DNA of 64,000 nt, taken from contig VCJN01002653.1 in NCBI GenBank assembly GCA_006384855.1, positions 1-64,000 of the forward strand, in the 5' to 3' direction. This DNA comes from Tetraselmis striata. Taxonomy: Eukaryota > Chlorophyta > Chlorodendrophyceae > Chlorodendrales > Chlorodendraceae. Of the stretch, positions 13,101-21,728 are shown piece by piece; within the stretch, counting starts at the first letter, position 1; each line of letters opens with the position of its first letter. The notes under the pieces are model-generated. The model ran no database searches. It worked only from the letters and a program-made list of their open reading frames with translations, and was not told the origin of the DNA. The translations under genes and the position numbers were made by a program.

Positions 13101-14031
13101 CATACATGCTTGCTCAGCTACACGGCTTGACACAGTGCAGCGCGCTCTCTGGTGGGAGCCACGGTTACTTTTGTTAGCGGCGCAGCGTCTTCGACTGCTG
13201 CCCATTCTGTGTCGATTAACAATTCCCTCAACAAATAAGCGCTTTTGCCATCAATGTCACCCAGCAGTCGCGGCCGTTCGCGATGACATGCCACACGGGT
13301 AATCGGTGTGACAATTTGGCGCGCCCAGCACCACACGCCGGTGACTGACTGTGAGCGGCTCGAGATGGGCTTGCAGTCATTGCCATTCACATTTCAGGTA
13401 TACATTTGTTCAATTATAATAGTAATGTATGCACAACTCTAATCTCTCGGCAACCCGTGTAGTCATCTAAGATAGAGTGCCTCCAGGGATACTTTCGATG
13501 TGCCATGCTGGCTGATGACGAAGTGGTATGGGTAAACGATATTCCACACATAGCTATTCACTATATCTTCAAAGGACAGCACTGGCATGTAACAATACGC
13601 ATTTACACCCTCTTCACAAGACTACCCCTCCAGTAGTGCCTGCCGCTCACCTGGCAGGAGCCCGGGCAGCCGCCGCCTGGTGACAGCTGTGCAATCCACC
13701 GCCTCCGCAGAGCACGCCGCCTGGCTTGGCTTGGTGTTGCCACTCCCGTAGTCCATCGCAGCCGCGACTGACATGCCGCTGTACAGCTGGTAAAGTTGTT
13801 GTCGCTTCTCGCGGTGTTTGCGGCGCAGTTGATCCTCGTAGCTGGGCGCCTGGCCGGCGCTGTCGGCGGGAATCGCGCCGGGCCGCTGTTGACGCATGGC
13901 TTGCACACTCGCGTCACGCATGAGGTCCGTCATGAGCTGCCGCATTCCGGCCGGCACTCTGCCGTCCATGTTGACGGGCGGCCTCAGCGGTTTCAAGCTT
14001 CGGAGCGCTGTCTGGAGCAGCAGCCCGCTGC
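420..14031 (-). CDS. TPR protein of a DUF4470-like family, coding exon split by a Copia element
   Basis: Multi-exon gene read right to left. Exons whose phases join: 14031-13651, 12930-12800, 12522-12281, 12078-11688, the split exon (11442-11401 plus 5458-4970), then from 4776 down to about 4410; about 3933-3774; 2978-2772, 2513-1986, 1109-862 and 753-420 (stop). Joins between 4410 and 2978 are unresolved. TPR signatures are clear (ANQHFRQKDYAEAEACYNKA across 12281/12078; KSHYRRALALLNLDK near 5130). The C-terminal half has WVGFEMSAYACAKTAVI, VLQVWFSAAWS and MSWSNVFDYM, which I recall from TPR/MYND-associated DUF4470-type proteins. Function is unknown; TPRs suggest protein binding. The start is uncertain: ATG 13969 or an upstream exon. 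The Copia insertion must break this allele unless it is removed by splicing. Confidence 0.7.
3200..3235. repeat. CA dinucleotide microsatellite
   Basis: An almost pure run of CA units in a non-coding stretch of the TPR gene. Confidence 0.9.
4099..4208. repeat. CT dinucleotide microsatellite, about 110 bp
   Basis: Nearly uninterrupted CT repeat with a few imperfections at its right end, inside an intron of the minus-strand TPR gene, where the transcript would read GA. Confidence 0.95.
5464..5778 (+). repeat. 5' LTR of the Copia element
   Basis: 315-bp terminal repeat from TGTTGGAG to GCCGTTCA. It contains the palindromic stretch CTACTGATACCAATATCAG (about 5500-5521). It is followed directly by the presumed primer-binding site beginning GGTTATGGGCCC. 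Confidence 0.95.
6190..11016 (+). CDS. Copia gag-pol polyprotein, 1608 aa, intact
   Basis: A single uninterrupted frame encodes the whole Copia polyprotein. In order: Gag with a coiled region near the N terminus; a zinc knuckle at residues 406-418 (CGSCGEKHLTSQC, spacing CX2CX3HX4C); an aspartic protease with Asp521 in an ADSA context rather than the usual DSG or DTG; a GAG-pre-integrase HHCC region with LWHKRLGHPG near 671; integrase catalytic D738, D811 or D813 and E847; reverse transcriptase with YVDD at 1278-1281; and RNase H with DADFAAD near 1451 and MEDNQGA near 1536. Gag and Pol share one frame, with no frameshift or stop between them. The ATG at 6190 follows a leader of about 410 bp after the 5' LTR. 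All enzymatic domains look intact, so the element may be active. Confidence 0.95.
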   Translation: MADDSPTRPGNTPIPPGLGIAVDTGKSLPGSSDQPRLDLVARLEHQISNLEQRQDFQHGEMQSEMHAVTDQLSQSQADFMAEQRDLMADVRRMFASMSRHAPTAGQSPTAAPPPPQSRTSVDRATGRTGYLGVSAPYRAPARRQTISAADLADGRIWARRGPQRGIDQLGRALKFTPPMLQRSSDFTTWKHLFLSFINTSVPEVMEQMILLDPNDPNIDPQLQSYLYHTLVQIAQHHPSATSELKNLSQSTAVNRGAIAWDNMCHRLDRQDVHHTMSLLDEVNRTLDKNSTESLVDFLDRKWEAIQAYDAAMEVTEQLRDSLLIPTVLNALPAKYDTIKTVVAGNVDLHRCTAAELFAELRVHAKLCSTPAPSAPAPSVGTAAFLTAQNPPRTARRIHKSPWFGKCGSCGEKHLTSQCTASDSVILTFQRAKIKALKIKYPGDSQTKASTGAALAAFEDDNTAAVTDQPSDDTDAGDELTLEEEEMLLSGVTTLTTAPPTLVAFFSKLSNAPSVSQAWIADSACAPQNVTAHKSDFETFRIESNKGELGGVGTVIEGSGTVAIRATLTSGGYCTLRMPAVYCPSLLNTNSMGVGRLLSVSWLQKHLPGTIHFPGGTDYGTVTMDAGVVRLRGYNGLYLLDLAPADGAAPTHAGQQDSIAMLSATVKDSAVLWHKRLGHPGMGTVQAQHHNGVPAVPAFPTDVRNLPCHSCLLNKATAAIANREPTALPDACCSQLSVDTLGPIHITSPGGYRWTISIICRLSRFQWHRHLRTKEAAEVLTAMRSILNEVRHYYLKYWAESSGPFAPEVRFDRDSIFETDAMDALVGGIGGRTEWTAPYYHHQHGKIERPWRTIRDSATSMMADMSVPSRLWATAISTAFWLKNRRAVTAAGNSDGRQTPLSVLTKGNVDSHIDKARVYGCKVFVKVPDGTRKKLDSKAWTGIFVGYPGSAPGWMVLNPTTGRVTVSVHVRFLENESGFAPDPHTDSSIILEAEEEQPTVEMDLDEQQEHPAQTGISDQHSRPIRERRPPARYQAMMACGSICLDRDPSDPQPDYASYPPDPSGESNMQQTVALLSAAGIPTPRNFKEAMSPEFRDLWKPAIHKEYEGLMANRTWELVDCPPGATILPNQWVFVAKAAPDGTLDKAKARAVVCGNYQKDGDTCKETYAPVIRISSLRVFFTIVAAMQLHLRQLDAVAAYLNASIPADEYLYMRQLQGFDDGSGRVCRLLKCLYGLRQSGRYWCKLLAMWLISVGWIQCKADPCIFILRQGEIYAAMGVYVDDMELAGNDDTWLDSFETDLRNRFVVKRQHDPWVIGMSVSYDRPNRRITLTQTAYIKEILERFGMLDCKKSDVPMVADFCKQPLTSVSESPLLDADGRSQYVRLMGCLLYVSTCTRPDITTALSILGSVQKEPRVMHMTALKKVLRYLKGTMHRGITLGADSTDNLRLVGYADADFAADLIQRRSRGGYLFRLGDHGACSYKSALMPTATQETGGGIAQSTVDAETVSLAQAIKDGIHLKMLVSEILGSPVQPLIMMEDNQGAISYATNAVISDRTKHIDVKWHFVKDHVEAGTVRVNYIATDLNTADMMTKPLPRPALEKHARFAMGW
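11086..11400 (+). repeat. 3' LTR of the Copia element
   Basis: Same 315-bp sequence as the 5' LTR. It is preceded by the purine tract GAGGGGGGC and followed by the second copy of the ACCCC target duplication. Confidence 0.95.
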
Positions 14032-15204
14032 CTGCGATGTGGTCAAACACGGGTGTCAGTAAATGTCAAGTGTGTCAGTGCACCCGTGTCTAGAGTAAAG
14101 ATGTCAAAATGTGCATGGACTCTGCCCACATGTACCGCAAGTCACAGCACTGCCGCTGTCAATCTGCCAAACTGTCTCCGGGCTGTACAAACAGAGAGAG
14201 AGGGGGAGAGATAGAGAGAGAGACAGAGAGAGAGGTCTTACACGGACCTGTCACAGGTGGTTGAAGGGCAACAGTCATAGGTGGTTTAAGGATGGTTTTT
14301 TATAGGATGGCGCTACAACGGTAAAATCATATATGGCTGACACCGACGCTTCTTTCTGAACAGTTTGTCATTTTTGTCAGACTGCGGTCAACTTTGAAAA
14401 GATGGCATCCGCAGAAACCCAGAAAGGCTGCCAAAGAAAAATCTCGGCAGGTTCGCAGGATCGTAAGCAGGGTTTGTCGGGACATATCTGTGCCGCAACA
14501 ATCGGTCGGGCCGTGCGGCGGGGTAACCATGGCCAACCCTTATCAGAGTGGTAGCTAGCACGACCCAACGTGTTCAGCCGGCTATCTCCAGTGACTAGTG
14601 TATAATGACATGTTACACTACGGTCTTCCCGCGCGCCTGACACCGACAGCGGGATTTTCTGGGCCCCGGGGCATGTATATACATTATTTACCGTATGTAG
14701 TTTTTTGCCTACCGGCGGCTGGGACGGAATGCGGAGGGGCTAAAAGTATAATAGTAGGACTGACGAAATAATACTAAGGCCGCAGGGAGAAGGAGGCGCG
14801 CGGAAAAGGGGGCGCGGGCTGGGGGCGCGCGGGGGGGGGGGGGGGGGGGGGGTGGGGCAGCTAATGTCAGGATTTTCTTGCCTGCAACTAAGGGCAGTAA
14901 GTGCAGCAGCCCTCGTCGATATATACAACCTGTGCTGAATTTGCTGATATGGTTTATTACTGCGCTGTGCGCTCGAGGACTATCAATCTGGTAAGTATGA
15001 ACGAATAACCTTGCGATGTGCGCCTGCTCCCGTTTGTAGCCTCAGCAGAGTGGCTCGCGCACAGCGGGCGGGAAATTGCGAGAATGTCTAATTCTGCGTG
15101 ATCACTGCGTGAAGGATTCCTATCCCAACGTGACGAGGAGGCGGCATCCAGCAAACATCCGAACCTCTGACGTACAAGTACCCGTACTCGTGATGATGAC
15201 TACA
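14032..15204. other. Intergenic region, no gene seen
   Basis: Contains a GA-rich microsatellite (about 14190-14235), a long poly-G tract (about 14829-14852) and a GC-rich low-complexity stretch before it. Short open frames on both strands show no motif. The 5' end of the TPR gene may extend into its left edge. Confidence 0.5.
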
Positions 15205-17450
15205 GCAGCAAACCCTTGCAGCGTCTCTTCGGCGGCCGTTTTGGCAGCGACCCAGTTTATACGGAAAGCCCTGGGTAGGCGACGCTCCGTTATAGTTTTT
15301 TACATCAGGGCTTTAAACATGGGTGCACTACAAACAGAACTAACATCAACTATGAAAGGCTGCGAGCAAAAGAGACGTAAGCATGAAACCAAGGTGAGTC
15401 GAGCAGGAGGCTAGGGAGTCAAGAACCAAGGAAGAGCCAAGGGAACCACAAAGTCGCCAAGCTGCCAGAAATCAAAGGGTCAAGGGAAGCACTGAAGCCA
15501 AGGAACCACCAGAAAGACCGAAAGGGGAACATGAAACCAATGGGGACCACCGCCGGGGGTAGCGCAATAGGCTATCAGCCGCCGCCGGAGAGTGTGCTTG
15601 CATTAAATGATCCGGGCCATATATAGCAACACAGGCCGCCGAGCGACGCGACGCAGGCGCAGGAGCACCATCACGTGCCGCGCGCGCGGCCGCGACCCCG
15701 CCAAGAACGTTGTCTGCATGTGTCATGTTGATGAGCAATAAGGAGAAACGGCGGCGCCACGCAGACAAGAGCTGGCCGATTTTTTTGCCAGTGTGTGTGT
15801 GGCTAGCTTTTGCGAGCTCCACCAAGAAGGCCTCAGCGTGCGGGGCCAGCGAGCTGAACTCGAAAACGGCGTAATGAACAAAGCGAAGCATGCCGGCGGC
15901 GTTTCGGACACCCTCGTCATACTTCTGGATTTTGTGGCGCCCTGTAGCCCGCAATGCAGTCGTTGGATCCGAGCTTGACACGCCGAGGATAGGGGCAATG
16001 GTGGTATCGACAGCAACCGTGTTCCCGCGGATACCACCACACCCCAAAAGCCCAACATCGGCCGGCCGGCCGTCGCTGCCCTTCGAAAGAGAAACGAGCA
16101 CCGACGGGTCCGTGAGGATCTGGACACCCACGCCCATGGCGGACGGACTTCACGTCGTGGCAAACGTCGGAAAGGCCAAGTGCCGCCCACTCGTGTGCGG
16201 CGTGATTGGAGTCGCCCCCAGAGCAACGTGCCACGTGATCAGCGTACGCGACCGCCCAAGCTGAAGGAGTGAATTCCACGCCAACTTCCTCAAAACGGAC
16301 CAGCATTCCTTGTACCGAGAAGGAGCAAAAAGCGCAAGGGCGGGGCTCACCAAGGGAGAGGACAGGAGCCGCCGGAAGGCAAAAAGGGCGGCAAGCGGCA
16401 ACGCGGAACATGGAATCGTAGTGCTCAGGAGAACGCACGCTCACGGACTTCACCAAGGCGACCCTCACTTGGAGGATCAGTCACCAGGAACGCTGTCGCA
16501 GCGCGTAAGAGGCGGCCCCGGAAGCAGTTTCAGTCAGGGCCACTTGTAGGCATACGCGCAGCGAGCTTTGCAAAGCGGACCGTGTGAATGCGGTGGCTCG
16601 GGGTTTCATGGACTTTCCGCGTGGAGTGCAAGAGGAAGTCCGAGTAATGCGGGATAGCTTGGAGGTCGGCCACCGAGCGCATCGCAGACGCCGGCTCAGC
16701 CCCAGCGTCCGGCTCCGTTATAGTCAACAATCAAGCAAATTGCGAAGGATTCTGCAAGACTAATTAGAGGTCAGTGATGGAATTTCCAACACAGTTGGTT
16801 CACCGTACCGTCTAAAACACTACGCCATCAAAATACAGTACCCGGCACTGACCTCGAAAGGTCCGTCTTGCTACAAAAACTAGGCCCCGGGACAGTACGC
16901 CCCTGGCAAAGTACTACGTCAGGCGTAATGTCCCGGGGGCGTAGTTGTTTTTTCGCCCCCGGGACAGTACGCATGTCGTAGTACTTTGCTTGCACCTACC
17001 CGACTCTTCCCCGTGCTGTAGTCGTAACCAAACCGATCATCACACTCGAGACTTCGTCCCGCCATACCCGTTGTTTGTTTTTCCCCGCCTCCAGGACATG
17101 ACAGGCACCAGTGAAACCCTTGCAGCGTCTCTACGACGGCCGTTTAGGCAGCGATCCAGTTACGGAAAGCCCCGTACTGGTGCCTGGTACTGGTGTTTTT
17201 CCCCGCCCCGGGGACAGGAATGGCACCAGTGAAACCCTTGCGGCGTCTCTACGACGGCCGCTTAGGCAGCGATCCAGTCACGGAAATGCCATGCCATGGG
17301 TAGGCGACGCTGCGTTATAGTCAAAGAGCAAGTTGTCGAAGCATTCTGCAAGACTAATTAGAGAACAGTGATAGAATTTACAACAGTGTTGGATCACTAC
17401 CGTCTAAACCATTGCCATCAAAATACCCGGCACTGACCACGAAAGGTCCG
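15205..17450 (+). repeat. Local repeat family, one copy split by a retrotransposon
   Basis: A unit starting near AAACCCTTGCAGCGTCTC, passing through GGGTAGGCGACGCT and ending near CGAAAGGTCCG occurs complete at about 17224-17450, partly at about 17110-17178, and split at 15209-15296 plus 16712-16866. The split copy is interrupted by the retrotransposon at 15297-16711, so the units predate that insertion. Between them (16880-16975) are repeated and inverted GCCCCGGGACAGTACGC-like segments. Confidence 0.8.
15297..16711 (-). mobile_element. Non-LTR retrotransposon, 5'-truncated and decayed, with 13-bp target duplication
   Basis: On the minus strand this copy encodes a decayed version of the protein at 45450-47592, starting at DAGAEPASA and including HVARCSGGDSNHAAHEW, GRPADVGL and AVDTTIAPILG (restriction-like endonuclease region). 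At least one frameshift separates its blocks near 16140. Its 3' UTR also matches the other copy, and its 3' end is A-rich (GATGTAAAAAA). The 13-bp duplication GCTCCGTTATAGT flanks it at 15284-15296 and 16712-16724. 5' truncation, an A-rich tail and a target duplication together indicate target-primed reverse transcription. Confidence 0.9.
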
Positions 17451-17705
17451 CCCTACCCGCCGGACTGGCCCTACCATGGTAAAAAGAAAGTAAGGTTCGC
17501 CCCGGGACATCGGCCGAGGATAGCCGTCCCATCACTTGACCTCTTGCGCCAACTGCAGTCGTAGGTATAGCATATAGGCCGTAGACCATTGCATCATTCG
17601 AACCCCGAAGGGTGAATGCATCAACCGGCTATTTAAGCCCAGGACACCCTACGCCCAGGACGATATACGCCGCCCCACCCCCTACGCAAACATGAAGACC
17701 GAGGT

Positions 17706-18090
17706 GGCTAATCTTCCCTGCCTACCTCCCTTTGAAATGTTTAGAGCTGTGTTCTTGGAGTTTCCTTTTTCCCTCCCTGCACCTAGGGTATGCGGGGGTC
17801 GACACCAATACGGCTAGATAGTCCTTTTAGCGATGAGAAACCGATGTGCGGCACTTTGCGTGCTGCCCACGGCGTGAACAACGGTCACCCCAGTACCCAT
17901 CAAATCTTATAAAACCATCATCGTCCTCTAGACTGGACCACTCACTTAGTTTTGTGCTGGCCTCCTGCCTGCACAACCCGCCCTCCCTCCCTCTTGTGTG
18001 GCTCTTTGCCGCACATACTCCGCCATTTCACTGTAACTAGCCTGCGCACTGTTTGGCGAATCTTCCCTGCCTACCTCCCTTTGAAATTTG
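17706..18090 (+). repeat. Direct repeat pair of about 33 bp
   Basis: AATCTTCCCTGCCTACCTCC plus the following TTTGAAAT occurs at about 17709 and again at about 18059, 350 bp apart. The surrounding 17450-18600 stretch shows no convincing gene; it forms the upstream region of the CEP162-like gene. Confidence 0.7.
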
Positions 18091-18600
18091 CACGCGCCGT
18101 TGACCTTTGACTTTATTGACCCGAAAGCTCAGATAGTTCCGGTTTAATTCCTGTTTGCGATCTTAATTCTACCATGCATCTGACATATCTCACTGCTACT
18201 TCTCGTCGCCGCCAACAACGGCAAGACGCGTCGCTTCGACAGGTCGTCGGCTCTTCTGGCTTGCTCTGCCGCTGCTGGTGACGCTGTCAGCGTCCCGCTA
18301 CGCGTGGAACAGCCACTAGCTGTAGCGACGATCTACATACGATAGACGCGACAGACAGTACGGCCGAGCCCACTGCTTGTGCGTAGGCTGATCCGTAGTG
18401 CGAGGATAAGGCCGCTGCTGCTGTGCTCAGCCCCCAACGGCCAACAGAGCCCTTCGCGGAGTCGCGGTATATATTGGTACATATTTCTGCAGCAACTGAG
18501 GCTAATATTGTCGGCCGGTGTGGGCGAGCCGGGGAGGGAAGGGCGAGCTTTCGCCGAGGGAGCCCCCGCTCGGGATTTGCTGGCGGATCCGGGAAGCTAA

Positions 18601-21600
18601 ATGATGGGCGGGGGGGAGGAGGTGCAGCGGCCGCCGCCAGGCGTGGACCCGCCGAAGGCGCCGCCACCGCCCTGGGTGCGCACGCTGGGCGCGGCGGGGG
18701 GCGGGGGCAGCGAGGGGGAGGGCGACGGCTTGGACTCCACCATCCGAACGGAGGACTACGAGGACGACTTCGAGGTGGAGGATGTCTCGTCCGGCAGCAG
18801 CAGCGAGGACGAGCTGACGCAGAGGCCGCCGCGGGCGCTGGGCGCCCAAGATGAACAGGTCCGACCGGCGGGCGGAGGCGGGCGCAGACGCCCCAGCTCC
18901 CCTAGAAGAGCGACACATGCACGCAAACACATTCACATACGCATGCACGCACTCGGCGACACATACTGAGGATGGGACCAAAGGACGGGGTAGCCGATCA
19001 GAAGCTGGCAGAGGCGCACTAAGGGGCGCGCGGGAACTGCATGCAGAGGGTAGCGGTGTATGCAAAGGCATGGAGTACTTGTGTTGGGGCGACGAAGGTC
19101 AGCGACATGTCAAGGCTTATACCGCAGGTGACTAAGAGAGGTAAGCGAGTTAAACGGAAGGGCTGTGGAGAAGCGATGGCCGGGAGGTGCTTGGCGCGCA
19201 TAGTACGGTGCAATCCCAGCAATGTCAGTAGGGGGAGTGTTTAGGGTGCCGGCGGGCCAGGATGGGAGGAGGAGGGGGGGGGGGGGGGGGGGCGTATGGC
19301 GCCCGAACACAAGCTTCAGCATGGCAGTATCCGAGCCAGGCTGCCACTGACCTGCTGTCATGAACTCAGGAAGCAGGCACAAGCGAGGCCGCCAAGCAGG
19401 CCGGGGCTCCGCAGGCCACTGTGGCTCTGAGGTCCAGGTGCGCCTGCCTGCACTCGGGCAACAGCCAGCTGGTTCTTTGACATGCCGTTCATCTGCCCAT
19501 GCACGCCCTCACTCAGAGGCATGGACCCCCCCCCCCCCCCCCCCCCCCCGGGTTGCTCACACACAGTGCGCCCTGACCCCGTGCAGCGCCGCGGAGCTGC
19601 CACTGCCGGAGGCATCCTTGTCCCCCAAGGGTATGGGCGCGGGGGAGCTGCAGCCCATGCAACGGCAACTCTTGTGACTCTGTCCCGTAGTCCCAATGCT
19701 CACCAGTTAGCCATGTCCTAGTGCCTTAGGCCCCCCCCCCCCCCCCCCCCCTTCCCTCTCCCCCGCCACCCGATTTCGCCGGCAGGGCTGAGCAGCAGCG
19801 CTCCTGCGGAGCGCGCACCCGCCGACTCGCTGACCGCGTCCGCGTTTGCTCAAGGGCTGAGCCGGCTCAGCGACATCAAGGCCAGCGTGGACGTGTACGC
19901 CACCGACTCGGACGAGGAGGAGGTGCGGCAGCGCTCCAGGGCGTGGGCTAGCCCGCGGCTCCAGCGTCTCCATGCGTATGGGCTTTGTTGCGCCGTTAGC
20001 TTTCGGGCGGTGATGTGGGCCCCGCCGGATGCACACCCGCAGGCCGACAAGCAGCGCTTCTTCTCCAAGCTGGAGGACCGCTGGAGGGAGTCGCACGAGT
20101 CCGCGCCGCTGGACTACTCGGTGCTGAACAGGTGCGCCGCAGGACCCGCCCGCCTCCCGGCAAGAGCGGGCTGCACACAGACACACTGGCACACAGCGGC
20201 CGGCTTGTACTGGACAGGCATGGTTGTGCCCCTGCCGCACAGGCTTTTGGACAGCATTGACTCCACGGCCGGCGACCCCGGGCTGGCGCAGCTGCTGGAG
20301 GCAGCTGACCCCGGCGCCCAGGCTGAGGAGGCCGACAGGTGCCCCCCCCCCCCCCCCCCCCCCCGGCCCCTGTGTCCTGCGGGCTCTGGCTCGGCCCAGC
20401 GCTACAGTATGTGCAAAAGGCGGCCGCATGCCACGATAGTTTCCCTGAGACCCACCTGTGGTGCAGGTCACCGGCTCCCAAGGTGCAGGCTAGTACCGAG
20501 GGCGGCTCCGCTGAGGGCGAGGACAAGGGAGCCGCTGAGGGTGAGTGGATGTTGCTAGCCTCCGGCGCAACCGAGGCGGGGCGTGAAGGGGAGCGGGAGG
20601 GGGCGGGAGCGGCGGGAGGGGAGGGGGGGCTGTCTGACGGCTGATGGACTCACGGGCGGCGGGCGGATGCGCGGATTCGCGACAGGGGCGGGGGCGGAGC
20701 AGGCAGCCGCCCCTTCGAGGCCGCCCACGGGGCGCAGTGGGGTGCTGAGCTCGCTGGGGTCTCCCACCGCAAAGGTGCCGCGTCCGCTGCCTGCGCCCTC
20801 CCTCAGCTTGCGCCCTATCGCCTGAGTAATGAGGGAGGGCGGGTGTGGTGGGCCGCACTGACGCACTGCGGCGGCGGCTGGCGCAGGCACTCAAGCGGCC
20901 CGGCTCCGTGAGGAGCAACCTGGGGCAGGCGGCCAAGGAGCGGAGCCCCACTCCTCCGCGCGATTCGCCCGCCAGGGACGATGCAGAGCCTGCTGTCGCT
21001 GCCCCGCCAGACCAGGTCCACCCCCCTTCCCCCCCTCGACAGACACCGACTCATGTAGCTTGGCCCCTCTTCTGCCCTCCCAGGGCGCTCAGCGCACCGG
21101 CTGTCTCATGCCATGGTGACGTGCGCGCAGGAGGAGGCAGCAACAGCTGCCAACGAAGTGCCGGATGCACCATCGGAGGATGCAAAGCCGCATCAGCGGG
21201 CAGGGCGAGGTGTGCCTTGCATGGCATGGCGCTACTAACTCCCCCCCCCCATCCCCCCCCCCCCCCCCCCCTTTCGACTCTGTCCCTGGCTGGCGCCGAT
21301 GGAGGCGGTGGGCTGGGGCCCTCACTCCCCGCGTGCTTTGCGGCTGCGCAGGCAAGAAGCTGCGCGCGCTGAAGCAGCACCAGCAGCGGCGGCGGCGGAC
21401 CTCCGCGTCCGTGTCGGCTTCCATCTCTGAGCGCTCCACTCTCTCCGGCTCGGCGCCTGCCAGGTGGGCTGCCGGGCGCGCCGTCCAGCATGGCATGCGT
21501 GTGTGGTGGGCAGAGGGGGCTGCGGCTGGCGGCCAGGAGGCGGGGGCGCGGGTGTTTGATGAGGGATGGGTGTGCGCCCCGCTGGCGGCAGCCCCCGGCA

Positions 21601-21693
21601 CAGACACTCACAGGCGGACGACGGCGCGCTGCTGGAGCGGTTTGCGGAGCTGGAGAAGCAGATGGCGGCGATGGGGCCGCACGCGGACGCCAG

Positions 21694-21728
<35 letters not shown>

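Noticed and set aside
19707..20558. Long minus- and plus-strand frames (up to 254 codons) over the CEP162 region
   Set aside because: They are shadows of GC-rich exons and poly-C/G runs; the exon chain in the other frame has splice sites, phase continuity and family motifs.
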